The notes under the pieces are model-generated. The model had not been told where the DNA came from. It saw nothing but the letters and a program-made list of their open reading frames with translations, and did no database searches. Below are positions 35,811 to 47,428 of a DNA stretch of 64,000 nucleotides, piece after piece. The stretch spans positions 434,001-498,000 of the forward strand of contig AZIN01000001.1 of the NCBI GenBank assembly GCA_000511875.1, given 5' to 3'. The position numbers were made by a program, and so were the translations under genes. The first letter of the stretch is position 1, and each line of letters begins with the position of its first letter. The DNA is from Gammaproteobacteria bacterium MOLA455 (GTDB lineage Bacteria > Pseudomonadota > Gammaproteobacteria > Pseudomonadales > Porticoccaceae).

Positions 35811-35913
35811 GGTATTCCCCTTTTTTTTGGAATTAGTAATTTCGTAGTCGAATAGAATGGCTCTCTAGGTGCAAAGTCACTACACATCTGGTCTCAAGCT
35901 CAATCGTGGGTAC

Positions 35914-35942
35914 TTTATACCAATAGCTATTTCGATGGTCAA
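35914..35942 (-). promoter_or_regulatory. hupB promoter
   Basis: On the minus strand TTGACC (35937-35942), a 17-base spacer and TATAAA (35914-35919) form a strong sigma-70-type promoter about 100 bases before hupB. The palindrome AATAGCTATT occurs in the spacer (35922-35931) and again upstream (35957-35966), a possible regulator site. Confidence 0.7.
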
Positions 35943-35976
35943 GCTCCTTTCCCCGAAATAGCTATTTTCTTTAAAT

Positions 35977-38391
35977 CTAGTGAGTACTTGGCCTAGAGGA
36001 CTGTTGGTCCTTATCTTTGGGTGCGCTGCTACGGTTAAATTCTTCGTCGCTTAAGGATTCCGGAGTGTGCTCTAAAGCAATGGCCAATACGTCGTCTATC
36101 CACTTCACCTGGCAGATCCTAAGATCGGCCTTAATATTGTCCGGGATCTCCTTCAAATCACTCCCATTATCATCTGGGATAATGACTGTTGTGATACCTC
36201 CGCGATGGGCTGCGAGAAGCTTTTCCTTGAGTCCGCCAATCTTCAATACCTGCCCGCGAAGTGTTATCTCACCGGTCATGGCCACGTTTGCCTTGACTGG
36301 AATACCGGTTAACACCGATACCAGAGCCGTGCACATGCCAACACCGGCGGAAGGACCATCTTTTGGTGTAGCGCCCTCAGGCACATGGATATGTAAATCG
36401 TTTTCCTGATAGAAATCCTTGCGTATTCCCAAAGCCTTGGCCCGGCTTCTAACCACTGTAAGCGCCGCTTGAATGGACTCCTGCATCACGTCGCCAAGCG
36501 AGCCGGTTTTGATTATACGACCTTTACCGGGGATTGCTGCAGACTCAATCGTCAGTAGCTCACCGCCCACTGAAGTCCAAGCTAGTCCAGTTACCTGCCC
36601 TATCTGGTTTTCGGCTTCGGCACGACCGTAGTCAAAGCGCCGAACACCGAGCAGAGACTCTAGCTGCTCAGAGCCAACACTATCTATTGAGGCGGCACCG
36701 TCACGCACATGCTCAGTAACAATTTTGCGACAGATCTTGGCTATATCGCGATCCAGTCCGCGGACTCCCGCTTCGCGGGTGTAATACCTGATGGCGTCCT
36801 GCAGAGCCCCCTGGGTAATTTCCAGCTCAGATTCTTTCAAACCGTTCGCTTTACGCTGTTTAGGCACCAGATACTTTTCGGCAATAGCGACCTTTTCACC
36901 TTCGGTGTACCCTGGGATGCGAATCACTTCCATACGGTCCAGTAACGGGCCAGGAATGTTCATTGAGTTGGCGGTACAAATAAACATCACATCAGAAAGA
37001 TCGTAATCCACCTCTAAATAATGGTCGTTAAACGTGTGATTCTGCTCTGGATCTAGCACTTCTAGTAGTGCCGATGCCGGATCACCGCGCTGGTCCATGC
37101 CCATCTTGTCGATCTCATCGAGCAGGAATAGCGGATTCTTTACCTTTACCTTTGAGAGCTTTTGAATCACCTTGCCGGGCAATGAACCAATATAGGTGCG
37201 GCGATGGCCACGAATTTCAGCCTCGTCGCGCACGCCACCCAAACTCATGCGAACAAACTGTCTACCCGTGGCTCGAGCTATAGATTCACCCAGTGAGGTT
37301 TTACCTACACCAGGAGGCCCAACCAAACAAAGTACCGGACCTTTAAGCTTTTTAACTCGCTGCTGAACCGCTAGAAATTCGAGGATACGTTCTTTAACCT
37401 CTTCTAGTCCGTGATGGTCTTGATCCAGAGTCTGCTGCGCTTCAACCAGATTGTGCTTCACCCTTGAGCGCTTTTTCCAAGGCACTCCGATCATCCAATC
37501 GATATAGTTGCGCAAGACTGAGGCCTCGGCTGACATGGGCGACATCATTTTAAGCTTGCTCAGCTCAGACTTGGTCTTCTCGAGGGCAGCCTTTGGCATA
37601 CCCACCTCTTCAACTTTTGCCTCTAGTTGGTCAATCTCAGAACCAGCTTCATCTATATCACCCAATTCTTTTTGGATGGCTTTCATCTGCTCGTTGAGGT
37701 AGTACTCGCGCTGACTTTTTTCCATTTGCTTTTTAACACGGCCGCGGATGCGCTGCTCAATCTGAAAAAGATCAATTTCAGATTCCATCAAACCCATCAG
37801 ATGCTCAAAGCGCTCAGTGAGGTCGGCGACCTCCAGTACATCCTGCTTTTGCTCAATACTCAGGGTCATGTGGGAAGCAATGGTGTCAGCAAGACGGTTG
37901 GCGTCTTCGATACCGCTAACTGTGGCAATAACCTCAGCGGGGATTTTTTTGCTTAAATTGACATACTGCTCAAACAGCGACATCGCCGAGCGGGTTAACA
38001 CTTCAGCTTCGCGATCATCTAAGTCACCGTCAGGTAGTTGTTCAATTTTGGTCTGCATAAAAGCGCCACTTTCTGCGGCATCAACCAAGTTAACCCTGGA
38101 TGCACCCTCGACCAAGACTTTTAACGTACCATCAGGCAATTTGAGCATTTGTAGAATAGTTGCGAGAGTTCCCACCGAGTAGAGATCCTTGAGCTCAGGA
38201 TTATCATCAGCGGGGTTACGCTGGGCCAATAAAACAATCTGTTTGTCATTTTCCATGGCGTCTTCTAGGGCGATAATCGACTTCTCGCGCCCCACAAATA
38301 ACGGCACAACCATATGCGGATAAACGACCACATCGCGCAGCGGCAAAAGCGGATAGATCACATCTGTAGTTTTAGTTGGCATAGTGGCCAT
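35977..38391 (-). CDS. lon: ATP-dependent protease Lon (La)
   Basis: Hexameric AAA+ protease of 804 residues. The N-domain starts YPLLPLRDVVVYPHMVVPLFVGR. Walker A is GPPGVGKTSLGES near residue 355, Walker B PLFLLDEIDKMG near residue 415, and the catalytic Ser is in PKDGPSAGVGM near residue 680, with Lys in LKEKLLAAHRGG near residue 720. Start: the ATG at 38389-38391 has GAGG five bases upstream, whereas the GTG at 38397 overlaps that site. The C-terminus has a Ser/Lys-rich tail. Independent transcription from the region 38392-38560 is likely, because a terminator separates it from clpX. Confidence 0.97.
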   Translation of the reverse strand: MATMPTKTTDVIYPLLPLRDVVVYPHMVVPLFVGREKSIIALEDAMENDKQIVLLAQRNPADDNPELKDLYSVGTLATILQMLKLPDGTLKVLVEGASRVNLVDAAESGAFMQTKIEQLPDGDLDDREAEVLTRSAMSLFEQYVNLSKKIPAEVIATVSGIEDANRLADTIASHMTLSIEQKQDVLEVADLTERFEHLMGLMESEIDLFQIEQRIRGRVKKQMEKSQREYYLNEQMKAIQKELGDIDEAGSEIDQLEAKVEEVGMPKAALEKTKSELSKLKMMSPMSAEASVLRNYIDWMIGVPWKKRSRVKHNLVEAQQTLDQDHHGLEEVKERILEFLAVQQRVKKLKGPVLCLVGPPGVGKTSLGESIARATGRQFVRMSLGGVRDEAEIRGHRRTYIGSLPGKVIQKLSKVKVKNPLFLLDEIDKMGMDQRGDPASALLEVLDPEQNHTFNDHYLEVDYDLSDVMFICTANSMNIPGPLLDRMEVIRIPGYTEGEKVAIAEKYLVPKQRKANGLKESELEITQGALQDAIRYYTREAGVRGLDRDIAKICRKIVTEHVRDGAASIDSVGSEQLESLLGVRRFDYGRAEAENQIGQVTGLAWTSVGGELLTIESAAIPGKGRIIKTGSLGDVMQESIQAALTVVRSRAKALGIRKDFYQENDLHIHVPEGATPKDGPSAGVGMCTALVSVLTGIPVKANVAMTGEITLRGQVLKIGGLKEKLLAAHRGGITTVIIPDDNGSDLKEIPDNIKADLRICQVKWIDDVLAIALEHTPESLSDEEFNRSSAPKDKDQQSSRPSTH

Positions 38392-38498
38392 GGGCACCTC
38401 GGATTGTCATGAGCGCGGCGTTGCGCCCCAGTTCAGTTTTAATATCAGACTAGTTGGATATATTGGGACTCGTGAGCGAAAAACAACCTTAGCAGCAC

Positions 38499-38520
38499 GC
38501 TTAATTAGTGAAAATTAAGC
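38499..38520. repeat. Inverted repeat upstream of lon
   Basis: Arms GCTTAAT and ATTAAGC around an eight-base centre, about 110 bases before lon. It is a possible regulator site or weak hairpin. No sigma-32 style CCCCAT element was found near it. Confidence 0.35.
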
Positions 38521-38561
38521 TTTTCACTCAAGCCTAAATTGAAAACAAATATTCAGGACAC

Positions 38562-38590
38562 AAAAAAGGCGACTAAAGTCGCCTTTTGAT
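38562..38590 (-). terminator. Intrinsic terminator after clpX
   Basis: A-run, stem AAAAGGCGAC / GTCGCCTTTT with a four-base loop, 40 bases past the clpX stop. Ends clpX transcription before lon. Confidence 0.85.
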
Positions 38591-38626
38591 CCTACGATCT
38601 CACATCAACCGTCATGAGAAGCAGCG

Positions 38627-39913
38627 TTAAGCTTCATCTGCTGCTTGCTTTTGATCATTTTGCTCATAGACCAGCAGAGGCTCATTATCGCCATTGATCA
38701 CCGCAGCATCCACAACCACCTTAACCACACTGGCCTCAGAGGGTATTAGGTACATTGTGTCGAGCAGTACAGTCTCTAGAATTGAACGCAGGCCTCTAGC
38801 GCCAGTCTTTCGCTCAATGGCTTTTTCAGCAATGGCATCAAGCGCATCACGACGCAGATCAAGCTCCACCCCTTCCATATCAAACAGCGCTTGGTACTGC
38901 TTAACCAGTGCATTCTTTGGCTCGACGAGGATATTGACCAGCGCATCGCGATCGAGTTCTTGCAACGTCGCCACTACTGGCAGACGACCGATAAACTCGG
39001 GAATCAGGCCGTAACCAATCAGATCACTTGGCTGTACATCAAGCAGTGTTTCACCGATCGACTTTTGGCTATCTTTGCTGCTGACTTCAGCACTAAACCC
39101 TATGCCGCCTTTCTCAGAGCGATCTCTGATAACTTTCTCAAGTCCAGCAAATGCACCGCCACAGATAAACAGAATATTGGATGTGTCGACTTGCAAAAAC
39201 TCCTGCTGCGGATGCTTGCGGCCACCCTGGGGTGGAACTGAAGCGACCGTTCCCTCTATCAGTTTTAGCAGGGCTTGCTGCACGCCTTCACCGGAGACGT
39301 CGCGGGTAATTGAAGGATTATCAGATTTGCGTGAGATCTTATCAATTTCATCAATATAGACAATACCGCGCTGCGCCTTGTCGACATCGTAATCACATTT
39401 TTGTAGCAGTTTCTGAATAATATTTTCGACATCTTCACCTACATACCCCGCTTCTGTCAGAGTAGTCGCATCAGCGATTGTAAAGGGGACGTCTAGCATG
39501 CGTGCCAACGTTTCAGCCAAAAGGGTTTTACCGCTACCCGTGGGGCCAATCAGCAAGATATTACTTTTACCTAACTCCACTTCAGAGCCATCAGTGCTAG
39601 ACTCGCTAACCTGCAGACGTTTGTAGTGGTTATAAACAGCTACGGATAGAATGCGTTTGGCGCGCTCTTGACCAATCACGTAGGCATCGAGATTGCCCTT
39701 GATGTCGGAAGGGACTGGCAACTCGTCATTGCCATCGGATGATTCAGCGACTACAGCCTCTTCAGAGATAATATCGTTGCAGAGGTCAACACACTCATCG
39801 CAAATATAGACTGAAGGTCCTGCAATAAGACGCCGCACTTCATTCTGATTCTTGCCGCAGAATGAACAGAAGAGCAGTTTTCCACCTTCTCCTAACGTGT
39901 CATCATCGCTCAT
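38627..39913 (-). CDS. clpX: ATP-dependent Clp protease ATP-binding subunit ClpX
   Basis: AAA+ unfoldase of 428 residues. The N-terminal zinc domain has four Cys ([13 protein letters not shown] and CDECVDLC). Walker A is [15 protein letters not shown] near residue 120, Walker [13 protein letters not shown] near residue 185, and the ClpP-docking IGF loop is KGGIGFSAE near residue 270. Sensor II lies in [12 protein letters not shown]. Follows clpP by about 70 bases on the same strand, the standard clpP-clpX pair. Confidence 0.98.
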   Translation of the reverse strand: MSDDDTLGEGGKLLFCSFCGKNQNEVRRLIAGPSVYICDECVDLCNDIISEEAVVAESSDGNDELPVPSDIKGNLDAYVIGQERAKRILSVAVYNHYKRLQVSESSTDGSEVELGKSNILLIGPTGSGKTLLAETLARMLDVPFTIADATTLTEAGYVGEDVENIIQKLLQKCDYDVDKAQRGIVYIDEIDKISRKSDNPSITRDVSGEGVQQALLKLIEGTVASVPPQGGRKHPQQEFLQVDTSNILFICGGAFAGLEKVIRDRSEKGGIGFSAEVSSKDSQKSIGETLLDVQPSDLIGYGLIPEFIGRLPVVATLQELDRDALVNILVEPKNALVKQYQALFDMEGVELDLRRDALDAIAEKAIERKTGARGLRSILETVLLDTMYLIPSEASVVKVVVDAAVINGDNEPLLVYEQNDQKQAADEA

Positions 39914-39982
39914 TGTATGCCTCCAATAAAATCAATATAGAACAGCCGGTTAACCTCAAGAACCAGAGGCTACAATAGAAAT

Positions 39983-40624
39983 CTAGCTACTCTGTTCACG
40001 GTGGTCAAGCACGTCATCAACCAAGCCATAGGCCTTAGATTCTTCCGCACTCATAAAATTGTCACGCTCAGTGTCTTCGGTGACCTTTTCTACCGACTGA
40101 CCAGTATGCTTGGCCATCAAACCATTGAGGCGAGCTTTGATCTTAAGAATTTCCTGAGACTGAATGTGGATATCAGTTGCCTGACCCTGGGCACCACCGC
40201 TTGGCTGGTGAATCATAGTGCGTGAGTTTGGCAGACAATAGCGCTTGCCCTCGGCACCGGCAGCGAGCAAGAAGGCGCCCATGCTTGCGGCCTGACCTAT
40301 GCACATTGTGCTAACGTTTGGCTTAATAAACTGCATGGTGTCGTAGATAGACATTCCCGCAGTAACAGAACCACCGGGAGAATTGATGTAGAGGTGAATA
40401 TCTTTATCGGGATTTTCAGATTCAAGAAACAGCATCTGAGCAACAATTAGGTTGGCCATATGGTCTTCAACCTGACCTACCAAGAAAATCACGCGTTCTT
40501 TTAGCAACCTGGAGTAAATATCGTAGGCTCTCTCACCGCGTGAGGTTTGCTCTACTACCATAGGTACTAGACCACTGGCTTCAACATCGTGCATGTGCCC
40601 GGCATTTGGTTGCTGAAAATTCAT
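39983..40624 (-). CDS. clpP: ATP-dependent Clp protease proteolytic subunit ClpP
   Basis: Serine protease of 213 residues. The catalytic Ser is in [14 protein letters not shown], His in [12 protein letters not shown], and Asp in the [17 protein letters not shown] region; the core signature [13 protein letters not shown] is present. The ATG at 40622-40624 has GAGGA five to six bases upstream and gives normal length; a longer frame to 40684 adds 20 unlikely residues. Together with ClpX it degrades tagged proteins, and Tig upstream is a folding partner. Confidence 0.98.
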   Translation of the reverse strand: MNFQQPNAGHMHDVEASGLVPMVVEQTSRGERAYDIYSRLLKERVIFLVGQVEDHMANLIVAQMLFLESENPDKDIHLYINSPGGSVTAGMSIYDTMQFIKPNVSTMCIGQAASMGAFLLAAGAEGKRYCLPNSRTMIHQPSGGAQGQATDIHIQSQEILKIKARLNGLMAKHTGQSVEKVTEDTERDNFMSAEESKAYGLVDDVLDHREQSS

Positions 40625-40844
40625 CGCTTCCTCGCTATTTTCATTATCATGTTTGAATAAGTATGTGTCTCTATACGTATCCATTCGGGCACTCAGATCC
40701 CAGCGCCCGAGATTATTATAACTATAGCCTGTTTCCAGGCAGCAGGCCTGCCTCCGTCCGCCTAAAGTATCAGAGACAACCTGGACTTAAGACTATTTAA
40801 GCCCAGTTTTACTCAAGCTAGAGACTGCATCAGACTCAACGCTA

Positions 40845-42158
40845 TTAAGCACCTGGCTCAGGATCGGGCTTCACTGCCTCTTCATAGGAGCATGTTTCGT
40901 CGACAACTTTGGCCTTAGATAAGACCAATTCAGTTACCTGGTCTTCCAACACTACGGCTTCCACAGAGCTCAGCAGCTGCTGCTGGCTGTAGTAATAGTC
41001 GACAACTTCCTTTGGCTGCTCGTAGGTTGAAGCGATCTCGTTAATTCTTTCACGGACGCTTTCCTCGTTAGGAGTAAGCTCTTCAACTTTAACAATCTCG
41101 GAGACAATCACACCTAAGGATGCGCGACGCTCGGCTTTTTCACGGAACATGTCATCCGGAAGCATGCTTAAATCGATTTGTTGACCACCACCGAACTGCT
41201 GAACCATCTGCTGTTTGAGCTGAGTAATCTCGTTGTCGACCAACACAGCCGGCAACTCGACTTTATTGAGGTCAAACAATTCGTTCATAACACGGTTCTT
41301 AACTTTGCTGCGAACTGCATTGCGCAATTCACGTTCCATATTGTTTTGTACATCTTCGCGGAATTTCTCTACACCGCCTGCATCGACGCCGTAGAGTTTA
41401 AAGAACTCATCGTTCATCTCTGGCAACTGCTTTGACGATACAGAATTGACCACAACGGCAAATTCTACTTTGGCGCCCTTGAGCTCTTCTGCGTGATAGT
41501 CTTTGGGAAACTTCAGCTTGAGGACTTTCTCATCGCCGGCACTGGCGCCGATAAGGGCATCTTCAAAACCAGGAATCATGCTGTTTGAACCCAACACTAG
41601 ATCTTGGCCTTCAGCTTTGCCTCCGGGAAATTCTTCTCCGCCTTTAGTACCAACATAATCGATATTGAGCTGATCGCCTTCGACGGCAGGTTTGTCGGAG
41701 GCTTCAAAGGTGGCTTGCTGATCGCGGAGTACGTCGATCATCTTGTCTAAATCTGATTCGCTCAGATCAGTTACTGGGCGAGTGATCGACACCTTACCTA
41801 AATCAGCCAGAGTAATTTCTGGATAGACTTCGAATACTGCCAAAAACTCTAGATCCTGACCTTCGCTATCCTTTATATCATCGATTCGCGGCTGTCCTAC
41901 TGGCTGCAGTTTTTCTTGGGCAATAGCTTCGTAGAAGCTTGAATTGACGATCTCGCCAACCACTTCCTGACGGACGCCCTTGCCAAACTGCTGCTTGACC
42001 ACTTTGAGAGGCACTTTGCCCTTACGAAAACCTTTGATGCTTACGGTTTTGGTGGCTTTCTGAAGACGCTGAGCGACTTCACTCTCTACACGGTCGGCAG
42101 GGACACCAATCTTGAGTTGACGTTCAAGACCAGTGCTAGACTCGATGGAAACCTGCAT
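40845..42158 (-). CDS. tig: Trigger factor, ribosome-associated chaperone
   Basis: Protein of 437 residues. The ribosome-binding signature is in the N-domain (KGFRKGKVPLKVVKQQFG near residue 45), the FKBP-type prolyl isomerase domain covers about 155-240 (DQLNIDYVGTKGGEEFPGGKAEG; DEKVLKLKFP), and the helical C-domain follows. The start has GAGGA upstream. First gene after the tRNA-Leu in the tig-clpP-clpX-lon chain, a conserved gammaproteobacterial order. Confidence 0.97.
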   Translation of the reverse strand: MQVSIESSTGLERQLKIGVPADRVESEVAQRLQKATKTVSIKGFRKGKVPLKVVKQQFGKGVRQEVVGEIVNSSFYEAIAQEKLQPVGQPRIDDIKDSEGQDLEFLAVFEVYPEITLADLGKVSITRPVTDLSESDLDKMIDVLRDQQATFEASDKPAVEGDQLNIDYVGTKGGEEFPGGKAEGQDLVLGSNSMIPGFEDALIGASAGDEKVLKLKFPKDYHAEELKGAKVEFAVVVNSVSSKQLPEMNDEFFKLYGVDAGGVEKFREDVQNNMERELRNAVRSKVKNRVMNELFDLNKVELPAVLVDNEITQLKQQMVQQFGGGQQIDLSMLPDDMFREKAERRASLGVIVSEIVKVEELTPNEESVRERINEIASTYEQPKEVVDYYYSQQQLLSSVEAVVLEDQVTELVLSKAKVVDETCSYEEAVKPDPEPGA

Positions 42159-42189
42159 GGATTTTCCTCACGATGATACTGATTAAATT

Positions 42190-42274
<85 letters not shown>

Positions 42275-42559
42275 ATTTAAAAGAACTTTTAGTAGTAGGT
42301 AGTTTTCGGAGTCTTTTTTGTTGCTCAAAGACCCCTCTAAAAGCGGCGTGAAGTTTGCCACAGCGATTAGCATTCAGCAACCGGTAAAGCGTTGATTAAG
42401 GTGTAATTAATAGCCTTATTGTTATTGGACTGGATAAAACGTCACCTGATTGACTCAGGTAGTAATATTTTCACAGCATTCGCCTTCCTTTAAGGCTCTG
42501 CTGAACTATGCTTGATGAGAAAAACACATTATTCAAATAACTTAGTAAGGAGTAGAGAT

Positions 42560-42829
42560 ATGAAGAAGTACCATGTTTTGCTAATTGCCACATTGGCTAC
42601 CTTGGGCCTGAGCGCATGTGACAGTGGGACATCACCCGAGGAGGGAACAGTTCCGGCAGTAGAGGACGCGACAATGCCCGACACTGTTGAGAGCGCAGCC
42701 GATGATGCGATTAACATCATAGAAGATACCCTAGACGAAGCCTCTGAGAGCGCTGATCAAATGCTTGAAGATATGGCCAAAGACTCGGAGAACGATCTCT
42801 CTGAGGCTATGGAAAAGATGAAAAATTAA
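42560..42829 (+). CDS. Small acidic lipoprotein
   Basis: 89-residue protein. The N-terminus KKYHVLLIATLATLGLSAC is a lipoprotein signal with Cys about residue 20. The remainder is acidic and helical (DAINIIEDTLDEASESADQMLEDMAKDSENDLSEAM in two segments) with no known domain. ATG 42560 has TAAGGAG seven bases upstream; an upstream in-frame ATG at 42512 lacks support and would bury the signal. A strong terminator follows, so it is a single-gene unit. Probably anchored in the outer membrane; function unknown. Confidence 0.8.
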   Translation: MKKYHVLLIATLATLGLSACDSGTSPEEGTVPAVEDATMPDTVESAADDAINIIEDTLDEASESADQMLEDMAKDSENDLSEAMEKMKN

Positions 42830-42884
42830 TAACCCTGTTCTTGACTGCCGGCAAGCAGCGGCAAAAACGCAAGGCTAGAAAACT

Positions 42885-42912
42885 AAAAACCCCGGTTCTC
42901 ACCGGGGTTTTT
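42885..42912. terminator. Intrinsic terminator after the small lipoprotein gene
   Basis: Stem AAAAACCCCGGT / ACCGGGGTTTTT with loop TCTC, about 55 bases past the stop. Works for the lipoprotein gene and, by symmetry, for the PEP-CTERM gene arriving from the other side. Confidence 0.92.
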
Positions 42913-42969
42913 ATTGTGCCGCAATTTGATAAACACGCGTTGCGGCGCTATTGCATAAAGCTCAGTATC

Positions 42970-43659
42970 TCATGCTAGACGTTGTTGCTGCCTAGCCTGC
43001 GATCTTGCGACGACGCAGTCCAGCAAGACCCAACAGAGCCGAGCCAAACAGCCGGCCGCTGCAGGAAGAGGCACTTCATTGATTCCCGCAACATAGAGGT
43101 TAGTTGTGGTTTCACGACCATTTTGACCAAAGTCACCCTGACCAAAGATCTTTAACGTCATTAACCCAACATGCTGAACGCCCAAGGTAATTTTACCTGC
43201 GACCACAGTGAGCAGATCCCAAGCACCAGCGTCAGTCCAAATCAAAACGCTCTCACCGTTAGCGGACTTGTGTGGACCGTTAATACCCACTTCAATCTGC
43301 TTCTTGGTACTAAACACAAACTCAAGCATTTCACCTAACTGTAAGTTGTCGTCAGAGGCGCCCGTATTGGGGCCGGTGGTTGTCTTGCACTTATTGTCTG
43401 TACCTGTGGTGCCAGAGAGAATTGGCCCATCACAAACACCTAAGCCAGCCAAATACCCCGAATCTAAATAGGCGTAGCTGCTTGAACCATCGGTATAGCC
43501 TTTAACATCAAGATCACCAAAGGTTAACGGCTGACCTCCGCGCTCGTTTTCATCACCATCAAAATCATAATCCCAGGTTGCTGCCATTGACAAACCAGCC
43601 GTAGATAACAGCAAGACGCCCGCACATGACTGCAGTAATTTCACAAAACTTTTATTCAT
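42970..43659 (-). pseudogene. PEP-CTERM exosortase-substrate protein with a frameshift in the sorting tail
   Basis: Exported protein of about 229 residues as read. A signal peptide (CAGVLLLSTAGLSMAA) is followed by a globular region with no named family (acidic DFDGDENERGG, two Cys in VCDGP and NKCKT). The sorting motif VPLPAAA is intact, but the next residues, GCLARLCWVLLDCVV, are out of register. Shifting the frame by one base at about 43053 gives LFGSALLGLAGLRRRKIAG and a TAG stop at 42992, the expected hydrophobic-then-basic exosortase tail. One missing T after the Ala codons (restoring a Trp codon) would explain it. Real mutation or sequencing error cannot be separated here. Start ATG 43659 has AGGAG upstream. 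Confidence 0.75.
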
Positions 43660-43665
43660 AACCAA

Positions 43666-43966
43666 AACTCCTATAACTCCTAAGTAAAACCTCGCACTAA
43701 TTACCCGATATCCAGAATGACCAATTCACGGGCAAATGCGACCAAATCCACATTTTGAAACTAACTTTAAAAACTGCTTAACAGGCAAAGTAAACGTAGT
43801 TCTCATTTTTTCGAAAGTCAAAAAATAAACCTATCTTTTCCCAGAATTCTTGCCTAGCGACATTCACTGCTGAATAGCCAGTCAAGAGAGCAGGTAAAAT
43901 AAACCGTAATAGAAAATTGTAATGTAATTAAAACAATCGATTAGAGGAGAAAAGCAATGTTAAATA
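43666..43966. other. AT-rich intergenic region between the PEP-CTERM gene and the TetR gene
   Basis: About 300 bases holding the promoter of the PEP-CTERM gene (not pinpointed). At its end AGAGGAG precedes an eight-codon plus-strand ORF, MLNIKSDC, at 43957-43983. It overlaps the TetR 3' end and is probably chance or a gene remnant. Confidence 0.4.
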
Positions 43967-44587
43967 TTAAGAGTGATTGCTGATGAACATATTAATTGCG
44001 CAATGGGTGAGCTCTTCAATTTGAGCCGTATCAGTGTAAATACCATCAATAAATAATGTGGCGATACCATGCAGCGCCCCCCAGATAACCTGAGCCGTAC
44101 GCAGCGGATTATCTCCAGAGATTACCCCGCAATCCTGCCAGCAGCGCACCATATCTACCTGATGCTGAAAACAGGGATAGGCGACATCACGGAGCTCTTC
44201 AGTGCTGTTCTGTTGCTTCCAGATACTGCGCCCGAACATCAACTCATACTCTTCAGGATTGTCCACGGCAAACTGCACATAGCCGTTCACATAATCGTGA
44301 AACTTTTCCAGCATGCTCTTGGACGCATCATCAAACCCTTTCGCTGCAGTTTGATGCCGGCGGCGAAAACCTTCAGCGGCAATGGCGCAGAGCAAATCAT
44401 TCTTATCCGAAAAGTGATGGTAGGGAGCGGTGCGGGAAACCCCCGCCCTTTCAGCCAATCGCCGCAGAGATAAATTGTCGATTCCAGCCTCGCCTATCAG
44501 CTGTTTTGCAGAGCGCAGAAGGGCCTGTCGCAAATCACCGTGGTGATAGCTTGGACGGGCAATTGTCTGTGATGGGCTTGGACTCAT
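43967..44587 (-). CDS. TetR/AcrR-family repressor
   Basis: Regulator of 206 residues. The HTH is at residues 15-65 (SYHHGDLRQALLRSAKQLIGEAG, LSLRRLAERAGVSRTAPYHHFSDKNDLL). The C-terminal ligand domain resembles the TetR_C group seen next to fatty-acid genes (NPEEYELMFGRSIW; VIWGALHGIATLFIDG). ATG 44587 was chosen over TTG 44623, because the latter lies within the operator. There is no ribosome site, fitting the predicted leaderless transcript. It is divergent from the FadH-like gene, its likely target. Confidence 0.88.
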   Translation of the reverse strand: MSPSPSQTIARPSYHHGDLRQALLRSAKQLIGEAGIDNLSLRRLAERAGVSRTAPYHHFSDKNDLLCAIAAEGFRRRHQTAAKGFDDASKSMLEKFHDYVNGYVQFAVDNPEEYELMFGRSIWKQQNSTEELRDVAYPCFQHQVDMVRCWQDCGVISGDNPLRTAQVIWGALHGIATLFIDGIYTDTAQIEELTHCAINMFISNHS

Positions 44588-44594
44588 GGCAGGC

Positions 44595-44623
44595 AATGTA
44601 GCAATACATCTTGACAGTGTCAA
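44595..44623 (-). promoter_or_regulatory. Promoter of the TetR gene, predicted leaderless
   Basis: On the minus strand a perfect TTGACA (44618-44623), 17 bases, then TACATT (44595-44600). Transcription would start about at the ATG (44587), leaving no leader. The -35 lies inside the operator palindrome, so autorepression is likely. Confidence 0.6.
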
Positions 44624-44630
44624 AATGCAT
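44604..44630. promoter_or_regulatory. 27-bp TetR operator palindrome
   Basis: Thirteen-base arms about a central G at 44617, core TTGACA-G-TGTCAA perfect, 11 of 13 positions symmetrical overall. Located between the two divergent starts and over the repressor's own -35 element. Confidence 0.7.
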
Positions 44631-44759
44631 CATTAACCTCTTTCCACAGGTCAACCAAAGCGCAAAAATTTTCGTATACCGTCTATTGCTGTTACAGCTG
44701 CTGCCCGCCTCGTCTTACAAGCACCGGTAGCGACTCATAAAAATTAAAAATAATAATGA

Positions 44760-46799
<2,040 letters not shown>

Positions 46800-46945
46800 C
46801 AAAAACCCGGCAATAATCCTTGCAACAGTGGGGCAAGCAACGGATCATGCGCGCTTAATTCGAGCGCGTAGCGTTGCTGCTCTTGTTGTATGAATAACAA
46901 CGCGTTAAACAGCCGCTCTCAACGAATAACTTTAATAGAAGAATT

Positions 46946-47428
46946 ATGTCTGATAAAAAACAGCAAACTCTAGACTTTCGCAATGCACTGGGCAGCTTCG
47001 CCACGGGCATCACTGTTATTACTGCACTGGGCAGAGATGGCCAGAAAGTCGGTATGACCGCCAACAGCTTTAACTCGGTGTCTCTGGATCCAGCACTGGT
47101 GCTCTGGAGTGTCGCTCGGGACGCCAAATGCTTTGATGATTTTGTCGGCGCAGAGTCCTTTGCAATCCACGTGCTCGCCGCAGATCAAGAAGCTGAGTCT
47201 AATCTGTTTGCCAAAAGTGGTGCGGATAAATTTGCCGATTTGGAATGTTCTGAGGGCTTAGCGGGCGTGCCCATACTACCCCATTACAGCGCTTGCTTTG
47301 AATGTCAGGTTGAGAACCAATATGAAGGCGGCGACCATATTATTATAGTGGGTCGCGTGATTGAGTTTAGAGACAATGGCCTAGAGCCACTGATCTTTAA
47401 TCGTGGTAAATATGCAGCCTTAGCTTAA
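46946..47428 (+). CDS. Flavin reductase-like (FMN-binding split barrel) protein
   Basis: Protein of 160 residues of the flavin_reduct family: FRNALGSFATGITVITALG, GMTANSFNSVSLDPALVLWSV, FAIHVLAADQE and HIIIVGRVIEF. Members supply reduced FMN/FAD to two-component monooxygenases, or are reductases of unknown partner. No monooxygenase large subunit is adjacent, so the partner is unknown. It is 146 bases after the FadH-like gene on the same strand and its end overlaps the convergent hydrolase gene by four bases. Confidence 0.85.
   Translation: MSDKKQQTLDFRNALGSFATGITVITALGRDGQKVGMTANSFNSVSLDPALVLWSVARDAKCFDDFVGAESFAIHVLAADQEAESNLFAKSGADKFADLECSEGLAGVPILPHYSACFECQVENQYEGGDHIIIVGRVIEFRDNGLEPLIFNRGKYAALA

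Noticed and set aside
43957-43983. Eight-codon ORF with a good Shine-Dalgarno
   Set aside because: Too short to support as a gene; it overlaps the TetR 3' end and no downstream gene is present for it to act as a leader peptide.
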